Below, one piece after another: positions 43,402 to 53,310 of a DNA stretch of 64,000 nt. The stretch comes from Acidobacteriaceae bacterium (GTDB lineage Bacteria; Acidobacteriota; Terriglobia; Terriglobales; Acidobacteriaceae). Within the stretch, counting starts at the first letter, position 1, and each line of letters starts with the position of its first letter. The position numbers and the translations under genes were made by a program. The stretch is taken from the NCBI GenBank assembly GCA_025356095.1, contig JANXUR010000043.1:33661-97660 (forward strand), written 5' to 3'. The notes beneath the pieces were generated by a model, which was not told where the DNA came from, ran no database searches, and worked only from the letters and a program-made list of their open reading frames with translations.

Positions 43402-45147
43402 ATGCTAGATCTCTCCCAATATGCGTCGCTGGGTGCGGCGTTGCGCGACGCGCTCGACCGCTGGCCTGACGAGACTTGCCTGATCGAATCAGATCGTGGG
43501 CGGGAAAAGGCGCGGCTCACCTTTGCCGAGTTCCAACAGGCGGCGTTGCCCTTCGCCAAGTCGCTGCAAGCAGCGGGCGTGGTGACAGGCAGCCGTTGCG
43601 CCATCATCATGACGAATCAGTCGAAGTGGCTGATCTCTGCCTACGCCGCGCTTTACGTGGGTGCGGTGCTGGTGCCGCTTGACTACAAACTCACCGCCAG
43701 CGAGCATCTGGCCCTGTTGGCACACTCAGAAGCGGATGCGCTGGTGACGGAGTATCACCTGTGGCGGGCGATGATGCAGGCACCGGAATTTGTGGACTTC
43801 GCGCGTCGCATGGTGCTGGTGACGGAGGCGCCGCCGAATGCTGACCTCGGCGCGGCGCAGCGTTGGGAAGAATTCCAAGCGAATGGTGGTGCGGCCATTG
43901 GACTTTCGGGCGAGCCTGAGTTTGTGCCGCGCCAGCGCAGCGATTGGGCGTGTATCGTGTATTCCTCGGGTACGGGCGGAAGGCCCAAAGGCTGCGTGCT
44001 AACTCACGAGAATTATCTGGAACAGTGCATGGCGCTTACGTCGCTGTATCCATTCTGGCCGGGCATGCGGTACCTGAGCATTTTGCCGACGAATCATGCG
44101 ATTGACTTTATGGTGGGCTTTATCGGTCCATTCACCTGCGGGGCTTGCGTGGTGCATTTGCGTACGCTGCGTCCTGAGTTTGTGCGTGAGAGTTTTACTG
44201 AATACAGAATCACCTACGTAGCTCTGGTGCCGATGGTGCTGAAGAACTTAGAGCGCGGGTTGCGGGAGCGCTTTGACGGGCTGCCAAAACCTAAGCGCTT
44301 TGGTTTTGAAGTATTGCGTGGAATCAATCGCATTCTCACGCGCTACCGGCCCAATTTGAGGGTGAGCCGCAGGCTGCTGGGCGAAGTGCATAAGGCGTTT
44401 GGCGGCGAGCTGCGGGCGATGTTCGTCGGCGGCGCCTTTATGGATCCCGCGACCGTGCAGTTCTTTTATGATCTGGGCATTCAAGTCTCGAACGGCTATG
44501 GACTCACCGAGGCGGGCACGGCGGTGACGCTCAACGATTTCAATCCTTTTCGCGCGGATACGGTGGGCAAGCCGCTGCCGGGGATGGAGGTGCGCATCGC
44601 GACTCCCGATGCGGAAGGAATCGGCGAAGTTGCGATTCGTAGCAAAACCCTGATGTCGCACTACCTGAAGGATGCCGAGCTAACAGCCGAGACGATTGTG
44701 AATGGCTGGCTGATGACGGGCGACCTTGGACGCTTCGACGCGATGGGGCATTTGCAACTGCTGGGCCGCAAGAAAAACATGATTGTCACTGAGGGTGGCA
44801 AGAATATTTATCCTGAAGATATTGAGAACACATTCGACGGTTTAGCGGTGAAAGAGTGTGCAGTATTTGCAGCGAATTATGTATGGCCGCGCGGCGAGGC
44901 TGCGAAGCTTGGTGCCAAAGAGATGTTGCTGCTGGTGTTGCGGCTGGAAAATGGGCAGCCGCTGCCAACAACGCTGATTGCGGAAATCAACGAGCGGAAT
45001 CGCACGCTGCCGGATTTTAAGCGTGTGGGCGGGTACGTTGTCTGGGAACATGACTTTCCGCGCACGGCTTCCATGAAGATTAAGCGCCACGTGCTAGCTG
45101 AAGAGATGGCGGCTAGCCTAACGCGAGCAGCGGTGCAGCCGCTCTAG
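43402..45147 (+). CDS. AMP-dependent acyl ligase 2
   Basis: A 581-residue adenylate-forming ligase. The P-loop [21 protein letters not shown] (~190-210), [58 protein letters not shown] and the terminal Lys block ([11 protein letters not shown]) mark the long-chain acyl-CoA/ACP synthetase fold. A lysine-rich segment near ~310 ([30 protein letters not shown]) may bind membranes, as in long-chain enzymes. The start is uncertain: I use the ATG of MLDLSQY; a TTG 17 codons upstream is in frame and neither has a good ribosome site. It follows the acyl carrier protein by 72 bp and probably loads it. Confidence 0.87.
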   Translation: MLDLSQYASLGAALRDALDRWPDETCLIESDRGREKARLTFAEFQQAALPFAKSLQAAGVVTGSRCAIIMTNQSKWLISAYAALYVGAVLVPLDYKLTASEHLALLAHSEADALVTEYHLWRAMMQAPEFVDFARRMVLVTEAPPNADLGAAQRWEEFQANGGAAIGLSGEPEFVPRQRSDWACIVYSSGTGGRPKGCVLTHENYLEQCMALTSLYPFWPGMRYLSILPTNHAIDFMVGFIGPFTCGACVVHLRTLRPEFVRESFTEYRITYVALVPMVLKNLERGLRERFDGLPKPKRFGFEVLRGINRILTRYRPNLRVSRRLLGEVHKAFGGELRAMFVGGAFMDPATVQFFYDLGIQVSNGYGLTEAGTAVTLNDFNPFRADTVGKPLPGMEVRIATPDAEGIGEVAIRSKTLMSHYLKDAELTAETIVNGWLMTGDLGRFDAMGHLQLLGRKKNMIVTEGGKNIYPEDIENTFDGLAVKECAVFAANYVWPRGEAAKLGAKEMLLLVLRLENGQPLPTTLIAEINERNRTLPDFKRVGGYVVWEHDFPRTASMKIKRHVLAEEMAASLTRAAVQPL

Positions 45148-45218
45148 AAGCACCGCAAAGGCGGCAGAGCAGCACCGCACGGTAGTGAAAGCGGCAGAGT
45201 GCGAAAGGATCGTACTAT

Positions 45219-46175
45219 TTGGGCGACGAGTTCTTAGCCATTGTGAATCCGGCGGCGGGGGGCGGCAAGTGCGGCAGGCTAGCGGAGCCTGCGCTGGCTG
45301 ACTTGCGCCGGGCCGGACTCACGATCAACCGTGTGGATACGCTTGGGGAAGGCGATGCCACTCGCGTTGCCCGAGACGCATATAGCGCTGGCTTCCGCCG
45401 ATTTATCGCCGTCGGTGGCGACGGCACGGCGTATGAGATCGTGAACGGACTGTTTCCAGCAGCAGCGATACCCGACACAAGTAAACCCGACGCAGCGAAA
45501 CCCGTTCTCGGCTTTCTTCCACTGGGCACAGGCAATTCCTTTCTGCGCGATTTTACTGGCGGTGCGGGCGGCGATGCTGGCCTGAAGTTGGCGCGCGAAG
45601 CGCTCGTGGCAGGGCGTAAGCGGCCTTGCGATGTGCTGCGTCTGCAACATCGGGAAGGCGAAATTTTCTTTACCAATTTGCTGAGCGTTGGATTTCCGGC
45701 AGACGTCAATATGGCGCGCAGCCACCGCTTTAAGAGCTTGGGTGCAATGGGTTATTGGGCGGCGATTTTCACGCGGCTGGCGCGGTTGGAGCGGCGTCCG
45801 TTTCCCGTTCGCGTGGTGGAGGATGCCAACGGGATTGTGTCTGCGGAGTTTGACCGCCGTCGCTGCCTGTTTCTTACTTTTAACAACAGCAAATTCACCG
45901 GCGGAACCATGAAGATTGCACCTTTGGCGGAAACTGCCGATGGGTTGATTGAGTATGTCCGCTGGGGGCCCATTGGCCGCGTGGGCCTGGTGGCGAACCT
46001 GCCGGGGCTGTATAGCGGCCGTCACATCCATCACCCTTTGGCAGAACGCGTCGGGGCCAAGCGGATCGAGTTCGCGTTAGAAGGCCCGGTGGACGTGATG
46101 GTGGATGGCGAAGCGGCGACCCTGCTCTGCGAGGCGATTGACGTACTGCCGGGTGCGCTGCACGTGGCTGTCTAG
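45219..46175 (+). CDS. Diacylglycerol kinase-like lipid kinase
   Basis: A 318-residue member of the DAGK_cat/YegS lipid kinase family, which phosphorylates diacylglycerol, sphingoid or related lipid alcohols. It starts FLAIVNPAAGGGKCGR, with AVGGDGTAYEIVNGLF (the nucleotide loop, ~66-81) and LPLGTGNSFLRDF (~101-113), ending VDVMVDGEAA. The start is a TTG with AAGGA ten bases upstream. It lies 71 bp past the second ligase and may be the last gene of the operon. A lipid kinase would convert a freshly made alkyl- or diacyl-glycerol to its phosphate and so return it to phospholipid synthesis. Confidence 0.87.
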   Translation: MGDEFLAIVNPAAGGGKCGRLAEPALADLRRAGLTINRVDTLGEGDATRVARDAYSAGFRRFIAVGGDGTAYEIVNGLFPAAAIPDTSKPDAAKPVLGFLPLGTGNSFLRDFTGGAGGDAGLKLAREALVAGRKRPCDVLRLQHREGEIFFTNLLSVGFPADVNMARSHRFKSLGAMGYWAAIFTRLARLERRPFPVRVVEDANGIVSAEFDRRRCLFLTFNNSKFTGGTMKIAPLAETADGLIEYVRWGPIGRVGLVANLPGLYSGRHIHHPLAERVGAKRIEFALEGPVDVMVDGEAATLLCEAIDVLPGALHVAV

Positions 46176-46257
46176 GGCGCGCGTCACAAGCTTTGCACAG
46201 GAATAAAGGGTTCTTATGGCGCGTATTCGGTTTATCTCCTTGTGAAGGAGCGCGGGA

Positions 46258-47151
46258 TTGGGCACAATCGTAAGAACAACTCTCATGTCCACTCACTCTA
46301 TTTTTAAGGATGCAGAAGTGCTGCCGGGTGGAGCCGTGAGGGCGGACCGTGGCCCCGGTCACACCATTACCGGCGATTTGCGATTGCATAATTTCTATAG
46401 TTCCATCTTTAGAAACAGTCGGTTGCTGCGGGTATGGCTACCGCCGGGGTATGACGCTGGCGAAAATCAGGAGCGTCGCTATCCGGTGTTTTATTTAAAC
46501 GACGGGCAAAATCTGTTTGATTCGGCCACATCGTTTATCGGCGTGGAATGGGGCGCGGACGAGACAGCGGATCGCTTGATTCGTGAAGGTACAATTCCGC
46601 CGATGATCGTGGTGGGCATTGACAATGCGCAAGGAAACCGCACCCGCGAGTATTTGCCCTACACCACGCGCGAAGTGCCGCTAAAGAGTGTGAGCGGCAA
46701 GAAGTATCCCCGGTTTCTAAGCCGCGAAGTGATGCCTTTTATCGAGAGCACCTACCGCGTTATGTCGGGGCCGGAGCACACGGCACTGGGTGGCTCGTCC
46801 CTTGGTGCGCTGGTCACGCTCTACACGGCGATGGCGGAGCCTGGGGTTTTTGGCCGGGTGCTGCTGGAAAGCCCCTCGCTATGGGTTTCAGACCGTAAGG
46901 TGCTGGCGCACACGCGTGGCCATAAGGTCTGGCCGCAGCGGGTATTTCTGGCGATTGGCACCAACGAGACCGAGCGCGAGCGCTCACGCCAGCAGGTGAT
47001 TGATGACGTGCTTTATCTGGAAAAGAACCTGCGCATTGCCGGCCTCGGGGAAGACCGATTGCGCGTTGTGGTGGATCCCGGAGCGCGCCATAGTGAAGGT
47101 GAGTGGGCGCGACGACTCCCGGCGGCGATGACGTTCTTGTTCGCGGAGTAG
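46258..47151 (+). CDS. Alpha/beta-hydrolase, putative esterase (PF00756-like)
   Basis: A ~297-residue serine hydrolase of the esterase-D/enterochelin-esterase-like group. RVWLPPGYD and YPVFYLNDGQNLFD open the fold; LGGSSLGALVTLY is the nucleophile elbow, with the Ser in GSSLG; PGARHSEGEW near the end carries the His. There is no signal peptide. The TTG at 46258 has AAGGAG seven bases upstream; an in-frame ATG at 46285 is the common alternative. The substrate is unknown. It is separated from the lipid kinase by 82 bp on the same strand, so it may or may not be cotranscribed. Confidence 0.8.
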   Translation: MGTIVRTTLMSTHSIFKDAEVLPGGAVRADRGPGHTITGDLRLHNFYSSIFRNSRLLRVWLPPGYDAGENQERRYPVFYLNDGQNLFDSATSFIGVEWGADETADRLIREGTIPPMIVVGIDNAQGNRTREYLPYTTREVPLKSVSGKKYPRFLSREVMPFIESTYRVMSGPEHTALGGSSLGALVTLYTAMAEPGVFGRVLLESPSLWVSDRKVLAHTRGHKVWPQRVFLAIGTNETERERSRQQVIDDVLYLEKNLRIAGLGEDRLRVVVDPGARHSEGEWARRLPAAMTFLFAE

Positions 47152-47263
47152 TGCCAATCTGCGCGCCTTTCCCTGGGGCGCTTTCCAAAAACGCCGCAGC
47201 TGGTAGTAAACTTCACTAGTTCATTTTTTCTGTACATCCTACCGAGCTTGAGGTTTAGTCCCC

Positions 47264-50200
47264 ATGAATCGCAAATGTTTACTCGCCCTATGGGCCGGGT
47301 TGCTTCTAGCCGTGGTGTGCGTTTCCGCCACAGTTTCCGCGCAAACGATTGACGAGAGCCTGTTCAAGGGCTTGAAGTATCGCCAAGTGGGACCGTTCCG
47401 TGGAGGCCGTGCGCTGGCCGTTGCGGGCATCCCGGGCAATCCTTACACGTTTTATTTTGGCGCGGTTGCAGGCGGCGTGTGGAAGACCACCGATGCTGGC
47501 AAGAGCTGGCTGCCACTGACTGACAGCACCTCCATCGCTTCGGTAGGTGCGATTGCCGTGGCGCAGAGCGATCCCAACGTGATTTACGTAGGCTCAGGCG
47601 AGGCCTGCCTGCGCGGTAACATCACGGTGGGCGACGGTGTTTACAAGTCGGTGGACGCGGGCAAGACGTGGAAAAATGTCGGCTTGAAGGATTCGCAGCA
47701 CATCGGCGCGATTATCGTGCATCCCAAGAATCCGGATATTGCGTTTGTAGCGGCGCTGGGCCACGCCTATGGGCCGAATGAGATGCGTGGCGTCTATCGC
47801 ACACTGGATGGCGGCAAGACGTGGGAAAAGGTGTTGAACAAGGACGAGAACACTGGCGCAATTCAGGTGATCTTCGATCCGAACAATGCCAACGTGCTGT
47901 GGGCGGCGATGTACCAGATTCGGCGTTCGCCCTATGACTTGGTCAGCGGCGGCCCGGGCAGCGGACTGTATAAGTCCAGCGACGCGGGCACCACGTGGAA
48001 GCGCGTCGAGGGTGGCGGCTTCCCTAAGGGTATTTTGGGGCGCATTGGCGTTGCGGTGAGCGGCGCGAATTCGGATCGGGTGTATGCGCTGGTGGAGGCG
48101 GAAGAAGGCGGGCTGTATGTTTCGGACGACGGCGGCGACAAGTGGACCAAAGCCAATGACGAGCAACGCATCCGGCAGCGGGCATGGTACTTCAGCCACA
48201 TCTGGGCCGACCCCAAGAGCCTCGACACGGTTTACATCGCCAACACTGGACTGCTGAAGTCCACTGATGGCGGCAAGACGCTGAGCTTGCTGAACGCGCC
48301 GCACGGTGACCACCATGGATTGTGGATTGATCCGGTGAATCCGAATCGCATGATCAACAGCAGCGACGGTGGGGCGACGGTTTCGCTCGACGGCGGGATT
48401 AGCTGGAGCAGCGAATATAACCAGCCAACGGCGCAGTTCTACCACGTTTCTGCCGACAGCCGCTTTCTGTACCACCTATACGGCGCGCAGCAGGACAACA
48501 CCACGGTTGCCATTGCCGCCAAGACCGATGACGGTTACATTAGCGAGCGGCACTGGTATGAAGTTTTTGGCGGTGAGAGCGGCTACATCGTTGTGGATCC
48601 GCGTGACCCTGACTTGATCTATGCAGGCGATAATGGCGGCAAGCTCAATCGCTATGACCGCAAGGCTGAGCAGGTGCAGGATATTTCCGTGTGGCCCGAA
48701 GACATGTCTGGCCACGGAGCGGCGGACTTGAAGTATCGCCTGGCGTGGACACAGCCAGTCCTCATTTCGCCCAATGACCCGAATACGCTTTATACCGCGA
48801 CCGAGCAGATATTCAAGAGCACCGATCAGGGCAAAAGTTGGGCTGCCATCAGCGGCGATTTGACCCGCAATGACAAGTCGAAGCAGCAATCCTCCGGCGG
48901 GCCGTTGACCAAAGACAACACCTCGGTGGAGGTCTATAACACCGTGTTTGCACTCGCGGAGTCGCCCAAACAGGCAGGCGTGATCTGGGCAGGCACCGAC
49001 GATGGGTTGATTCACGTGACTCGCGACGGCGGCAAGAGTTGGGAAAACGTTACTCCCAAGGGGGACAACATCGAATGGGCACAGGTGAGCATCCTGGAAG
49101 CCTCGCCCTTCGACGCAGGTACCGCCTACGCGGCCGTGAACCGCTATAAGCTAGACGACCTGAAGCCATACATCTTTAAGACCACGGACTTCGGCAAAAC
49201 GTGGTCGAAGATCGTCAACGGCATCCCTGAGGGCAGCTTTTTGCGCTCAGTACGCGAAGACCCGAGCAAGAAGGGGTTGCTGTTCGCGGGGACGGAAACC
49301 GGCGTTTTTGTTTCGTTCAACGGCGGAGCCAACTGGCAGGCGTTGAAGTTAAACCTGCCGCAAACGCCGATCCATGACCTGATCATCAAGGGCGATGATC
49401 TGGCGCTGGCGACACACGGCCGGGCGTTCTGGGTGCTCGACAATATCTCGCCGCTGCGGCAAGCTGATGCAAGCATTCTGGCGAAGGAGGCTCACCTGTT
49501 TGTGCCGCCGCTTTCGTACCGTTGGCGTTTTGCAGAAGGCGTGGACAAGCGCCGCCCCGTGGCGATTGATCCTCCCCAGGGCGTGGCGTTTGACTACTAC
49601 CTGAAGTCCGCGTTGAAGGATAAAGAAGAAATTACTCTGGAAGTGCTCGATGCCACCAGCAAGCTGGTGCGTAAATATTCGAGCATCGAAAAACCCAAAG
49701 ACGATCAGCCGCAAGAGTGGCCCAATCAAGAGGTGCCGTCGGATAGGTTGCCGGCGGAAGTAGGCCTGAACCGCTTCTACTGGGACTTCCGCACGGAAGG
49801 TCCGACCAAGATTCCGGGGGAAGTTTCTGGAGACTTCCGCTCGCGCGGTATCGCCATGCCTCCGGGCAAATATCAGGTGCGGCTGACGGTGGCAGGCAAG
49901 AGCTACACTCAGCCGTTGGAGTTGCGCATTGATCCGCGCGTGACTTCTACGCCGGACGAGCAGACCAAGCAGTATGAGTTGGCGGTTCGCATCAATGGCA
50001 GCCTGACCGGCCTGCACACGGCCATCAACCAGATTCGCGACACCCGCGCGCAACTGAAGAGCTTGCAGAAGCGCATGGGGAGCGATGCTCAGGGAGCGCA
50101 GTACAAAGACATCGCCACGGCAGCAGACGCGCTCGACAAGAAAATGACTCCGGTCGAGGAGCAGATGTTGCAGGTGAAAATCAAGGCGTCTGAGGGTAAC

Positions 50201-50425
50201 TTGGGCTTTCCAGTACTGATTGATGAACGTCTGCATGCGTTGCAGGGAAGTGTGGAGTCTGACTTTGCACCGACCAAGCAGCAGTATGACGTTTACGAGA
50301 AGCTAAATGGCGAACTGACGCCGCTGCTGGCTCAGTGGAACCAGATCCGCGACAAGGACGTGCAAGCTCTGAACGATATGGTGAAGAGTAAGCAGGTTCC
50401 GGCAGTGGTGCTGGGCGGACAGTAA
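47264..50425 (+). CDS. Secreted VPS10/sortilin-like BNR beta-propeller protein
   Basis: A 1053-residue exported protein. A signal peptide (CLLALWAGLLLAVVCVSATVSAQ) precedes a long beta-propeller region with many Asp-box/BNR-type turns, such as GVWKTTDAGKSW, GVYKSVDAGKTWKNVG, GLYKSSDAGTTWKRV, LLKSTDGGKT and IHVTRDGGKSWENV. The last ~300 residues include FYWDFRTEGPTKIPG with a YQVRLTVAGK strand (an Ig-like domain) and a helical tail with coiled-coil character. This group is very common in Acidobacteria and Bacteroidetes and is often labelled glycosyl hydrolase or sortilin-like, but no activity is shown. A ribosome site GAGG lies ~10 bases upstream. A terminator follows. Confidence 0.85.
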   Translation: MNRKCLLALWAGLLLAVVCVSATVSAQTIDESLFKGLKYRQVGPFRGGRALAVAGIPGNPYTFYFGAVAGGVWKTTDAGKSWLPLTDSTSIASVGAIAVAQSDPNVIYVGSGEACLRGNITVGDGVYKSVDAGKTWKNVGLKDSQHIGAIIVHPKNPDIAFVAALGHAYGPNEMRGVYRTLDGGKTWEKVLNKDENTGAIQVIFDPNNANVLWAAMYQIRRSPYDLVSGGPGSGLYKSSDAGTTWKRVEGGGFPKGILGRIGVAVSGANSDRVYALVEAEEGGLYVSDDGGDKWTKANDEQRIRQRAWYFSHIWADPKSLDTVYIANTGLLKSTDGGKTLSLLNAPHGDHHGLWIDPVNPNRMINSSDGGATVSLDGGISWSSEYNQPTAQFYHVSADSRFLYHLYGAQQDNTTVAIAAKTDDGYISERHWYEVFGGESGYIVVDPRDPDLIYAGDNGGKLNRYDRKAEQVQDISVWPEDMSGHGAADLKYRLAWTQPVLISPNDPNTLYTATEQIFKSTDQGKSWAAISGDLTRNDKSKQQSSGGPLTKDNTSVEVYNTVFALAESPKQAGVIWAGTDDGLIHVTRDGGKSWENVTPKGDNIEWAQVSILEASPFDAGTAYAAVNRYKLDDLKPYIFKTTDFGKTWSKIVNGIPEGSFLRSVREDPSKKGLLFAGTETGVFVSFNGGANWQALKLNLPQTPIHDLIIKGDDLALATHGRAFWVLDNISPLRQADASILAKEAHLFVPPLSYRWRFAEGVDKRRPVAIDPPQGVAFDYYLKSALKDKEEITLEVLDATSKLVRKYSSIEKPKDDQPQEWPNQEVPSDRLPAEVGLNRFYWDFRTEGPTKIPGEVSGDFRSRGIAMPPGKYQVRLTVAGKSYTQPLELRIDPRVTSTPDEQTKQYELAVRINGSLTGLHTAINQIRDTRAQLKSLQKRMGSDAQGAQYKDIATAADALDKKMTPVEEQMLQVKIKASEGNLGFPVLIDERLHALQGSVESDFAPTKQQYDVYEKLNGELTPLLAQWNQIRDKDVQALNDMVKSKQVPAVVLGGQ

Positions 50426-50442
50426 CGGTTGCGAATACGGCC

Positions 50443-50469
50443 AAGCCTCGTCCAATGGGCGGGGCTTTT
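50443..50469 (+). terminator. Terminator after the BNR propeller gene
   Basis: AAGCCTCGTCC (50443-50453) pairs with GGGCGGGGCTT (50457-50467), 11 pairs including two G-U, with a 3-base loop and a short T-run (TTTT). It begins 17 bp past the stop. Confidence 0.68.
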
Positions 50470-50521
50470 CCCGTGAACGCGGTTCGAGAGGATTCAGCTT
50501 GCGAAGGGGATCTGGGGAGTC

Positions 50522-52588
50522 ATGGCAAAGTGGATGAGGATTGCAATTTGGCTGGGCATCGCGGCCCTTGGCGCGTTTGCGCTGGCGACGATTGCTTTGC
50601 GGCGGGGCGAGTCTATCAATGCGATGTGGCTGGTGCTGGCGGCGTTTTGCAGCTATGCACTGGCGTACCGGTTTTACAGCCGGTTCATCGCGCTGAAGGT
50701 GCTGGGCCTCGACCCGGGCCGGGCCACGCCTGCCGAGCGACTGGACAACGGCCGCGACTTCATCCCCACCAATAAGTGGGTAGTTTTCGGACACCACTTT
50801 GCCGCGATTGCTGGACCGGGGCCGCTGGTGGGGCCGGTGCTGGCGGCGCAGTTTGGCTATCTGCCGGGCACGCTGTGGATCATCGTGGGCGCGTTGCTGG
50901 GCGGCTGCGTGCAGGATTTTGTGATTTTGGCTTGCAGCGTGCGGCGCGACGGCAAGTCGCTTACAGAGATGGCGCGGCAGGAGATTGGCAAGACGGGCGG
51001 CTTCGTCGCATATCTCGCGGTGATCAGCATCATCGTGATATTGCTGGCGGCGGTGGCGTTCGTGGTAGTGAATGCGTTGCGCTCGAGTCCGTGGGGCACG
51101 TTCACCATTGCGATGACGATTCCCATCGCGCTGCTGATGGGCTGGTACCTGCGGCACGTACGGCCGGGCAAAGTGCTGGAGACCTCGGCCATCGGCTTTG
51201 CGCTGACCATGCTGGCGATTTTCGGCGGGCAGTGGGTTTCGCAAACGCCGTCGTGGGCGGCGGTGTTCACGCTCTCTGGCGCGACGCTTACCGTGATCAT
51301 TATTGTGTATGGCTTCGCCGCCTCGGCGCTGCCGGTGTGGCTGCTGCTGGCCCCGCGGGACTACCTGAGCACCTTTGTGAAGCTGGGGACGATTGGCACC
51401 CTGGCGGCGGGGATTATTGCGGTGCGTCCGCAACTGCACATGCCTGCATTGACGCAATTCGTAGATGGCAACGGGCCCGTATTCGCGGGCAAGATCTTTC
51501 CGTTTGCGTTTATCACGATCGCGTGTGGCGCAGTGAGTGGTTTTCATGCGCTGATTTCCAGCGGCACCACCCCCAAAATGATTCAGCGTGAAACCGAGGC
51601 TCGGATGGTGGGCTACGGTGCGATGCTGGCCGAGTCCAGCGTCGCGGTGATGGCGATGATTGCCGCGTGCGTGCTCGATCCCGGCGTGTACTTTGCGATT
51701 AGCAGTCCGGCGGGGATTGTGGGTGCGGCACCGGCGGCGGCGGCGGCGACCATCAGCGGTTGGGGCTACCCGGTGACAGCAGACCAGATGGCGGCGCTGG
51801 CTCACGCCGTCGGCGAGACTACGCTTTTCAATCGCACGGGCGGCGCGCCCACTTTTGCCGTCGGCATGGCGCAAATATTCGCCAGCAGCCTCGGTGGGCA
51901 GGCGGTGATGGCGGTTTGGTACCACTTTGCCATTATGTTCGAGGCGCTGTTCATCCTGACGGTGCTCGATGCGGGTACGCGAGTGGGGCGCTTTATGCTG
52001 CAAGATGCGCTGGGTCACTTCTGGAAGCCACTGGGGCGCACGAGTTGGTATCCCAGCATCCTGCTGACGAGTGCGATGGTAGTTTCAATGTGGGGATACT
52101 TTCTGTGGGAGGCGGTGGGCGATCCGCTGGGCGGCATCAACTCGCTGTGGCCACTGTTCGGGATATCCAATCAATTACTGGCAACGGTGGCGCTTTGCGT
52201 GGCGACGACGATCATCGTGAAGTCAGGCCGGGCACGGAAAATGTGGGTGACGCTGCTGCCGCTGCTGTGGCTGGTGACGGTTACCTTTACGGCGGCGTTC
52301 CAGAAAGTGTTTGATGCCAATCCGCGGCTGGGATTCTGGGCGCATGCGAACTTGCTGGCAGGGCAGGTGGCGGCGAATCCAGTGCGCGGCAAAGAGTTGA
52401 GCAAGCTGATCTTTAACGACCGCTTGGATGCCATTGTGACCAGCGCGCTGGTGGTCTTGGTAGCGGTGGTGGTCATCGAGTCGGCGGTTGTGTGGTTCCG
52501 GGTGCTAACCGGCCAGGTCGAAGCGCGGGTGCATGAGGCTCCGTTTGTGGAGTCGCGCTACCCACCGGAACAGACAGAGGCGGCATGA
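50522..52588 (+). CDS. cstA: Carbon starvation protein CstA-type transporter
   Basis: A 688-residue inner-membrane carrier with about 16-18 hydrophobic helices. The signature FVPTNKW-like block is [36 protein letters not shown] (~80-115), followed by [14 protein letters not shown] and later [14 protein letters not shown]. Members import pyruvate or peptides, mainly on starvation. The ATG lies after GGGGAG. It overlaps by four bases (ATGA) the small partner gene that normally accompanies this carrier. Substrate: pyruvate is known for some members; here it is inferred only from the family. Confidence 0.93.
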   Translation: MAKWMRIAIWLGIAALGAFALATIALRRGESINAMWLVLAAFCSYALAYRFYSRFIALKVLGLDPGRATPAERLDNGRDFIPTNKWVVFGHHFAAIAGPGPLVGPVLAAQFGYLPGTLWIIVGALLGGCVQDFVILACSVRRDGKSLTEMARQEIGKTGGFVAYLAVISIIVILLAAVAFVVVNALRSSPWGTFTIAMTIPIALLMGWYLRHVRPGKVLETSAIGFALTMLAIFGGQWVSQTPSWAAVFTLSGATLTVIIIVYGFAASALPVWLLLAPRDYLSTFVKLGTIGTLAAGIIAVRPQLHMPALTQFVDGNGPVFAGKIFPFAFITIACGAVSGFHALISSGTTPKMIQRETEARMVGYGAMLAESSVAVMAMIAACVLDPGVYFAISSPAGIVGAAPAAAAATISGWGYPVTADQMAALAHAVGETTLFNRTGGAPTFAVGMAQIFASSLGGQAVMAVWYHFAIMFEALFILTVLDAGTRVGRFMLQDALGHFWKPLGRTSWYPSILLTSAMVVSMWGYFLWEAVGDPLGGINSLWPLFGISNQLLATVALCVATTIIVKSGRARKMWVTLLPLLWLVTVTFTAAFQKVFDANPRLGFWAHANLLAGQVAANPVRGKELSKLIFNDRLDAIVTSALVVLVAVVVIESAVVWFRVLTGQVEARVHEAPFVESRYPPEQTEAA

Positions 52589-52779
52589 AGCGAATCGGCA
52601 TACAAACAGCGCTGGCTCGGGTTCTGGACCTTGCGTACGCCACACTGCGCGAAATCTTCGACGAAGCTGCCTACGAACGCTTCCTGCTGAGCCACGCGAT
52701 GCCTCCATCCAAAGTAGCCTACGCAGCCTTTCGGCAAGAGACGGAAGCGGCAAAGGCGCGGCGTCCGCGCTGCTGCTGA
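52585..52779 (+). CDS. Small CstA-associated protein (YbdD-like)
   Basis: A 64-residue protein ending RRPRCC, placed directly behind cstA with an ATGA overlap. E. coli encodes the YbdD/YjiX protein with a similar Cys-Cys end at the same place, where it is needed for transport. The central [23 protein letters not shown] resembles the family core. Some relatives are annotated as selenoproteins; here both final residues are ordinary Cys codons (TGC TGC) and a TGA follows. The TGA is in frame with ruvC after five codons; I take it as a stop. Confidence 0.85.
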   Translation: MKRIGIQTALARVLDLAYATLREIFDEAAYERFLLSHAMPPSKVAYAAFRQETEAAKARRPRCC

Positions 52780-52794
52780 GGTAGACTCGCTAGT

Positions 52795-53310
52795 GTGCAA
52801 GTTTTAAGCCGAGTTCTGGGAATTGATTGTGGCACTGAGTACACCGGCTTCGGCGTTGTGGAGATGCTCGCGAATGACAAGTTGGAGTGCCGGGTGTGCG
52901 GTGCGATCAAGCTTTCGCCGCGTGAAGCCATGGCAACGCGTCTGGATCGTGTATTCCGCGAACTGGGCCGCTTGATCGCCGAACATCAGCCTGAGGAAGT
53001 GGCAATTGAAGAGGTTTTTTATTCGGTCAACGCCAAGTCCGCGCTCAAGTTAGGCCAGGTGCGCGGCGTGGCCATGCTCGCAGCTGCGACGGCCGGGTTG
53101 CCCGTCGCCGAGTATGCTCCGCTGACCATCAAGTGCGCAGTGGTAGGCTACGGCAAGGCGGAAAAGTCGCAGGTGCAGCACATGGTGGCGCGTCTATTGC
53201 GGCTGGAAGCGATTCCAGAGCCTGCCGATGCTGCCGATGCGTTAGCGATTGCGATTTGTCATTTGCACACGGCGGCCACCCGGGCGCGCCAAGGAGCAGG
53301 AGTTCGTTGA
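52795..53310 (+). CDS. ruvC: Holliday junction endonuclease RuvC
   Basis: A 171-residue RuvC resolvase that cuts four-way DNA junctions with RuvAB in recombination. Catalytic acids are all there: Asp11 (LGIDCGTEYTG), Glu72/73 (AIEEVFY), and Asp145/148 (PADAADALAIAICH). The length is normal. The start is GTG with only a distant GAGG. It lies 15 bp after the CstA-associated gene in the same frame, and its TGA overlaps the TTG start of the next gene (TTGA), so all are probably cotranscribed. No ruvA or ruvB is nearby. Confidence 0.94.
   Translation: MQVLSRVLGIDCGTEYTGFGVVEMLANDKLECRVCGAIKLSPREAMATRLDRVFRELGRLIAEHQPEEVAIEEVFYSVNAKSALKLGQVRGVAMLAAATAGLPVAEYAPLTIKCAVVGYGKAEKSQVQHMVARLLRLEAIPEPADAADALAIAICHLHTAATRARQGAGVR

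Noticed and set aside
47594..50236. Long - strand frames opposite the BNR propeller gene
   Set aside because: Antisense shadows of a gene with clear repeats and signal peptide; no start site or family match.
50303..52018. Long - strand open frame opposite cstA (571 codons)
   Set aside because: Its protein is rich in His, Arg and Gln with no domain. It is the mirror of a well supported membrane protein in high-GC DNA.
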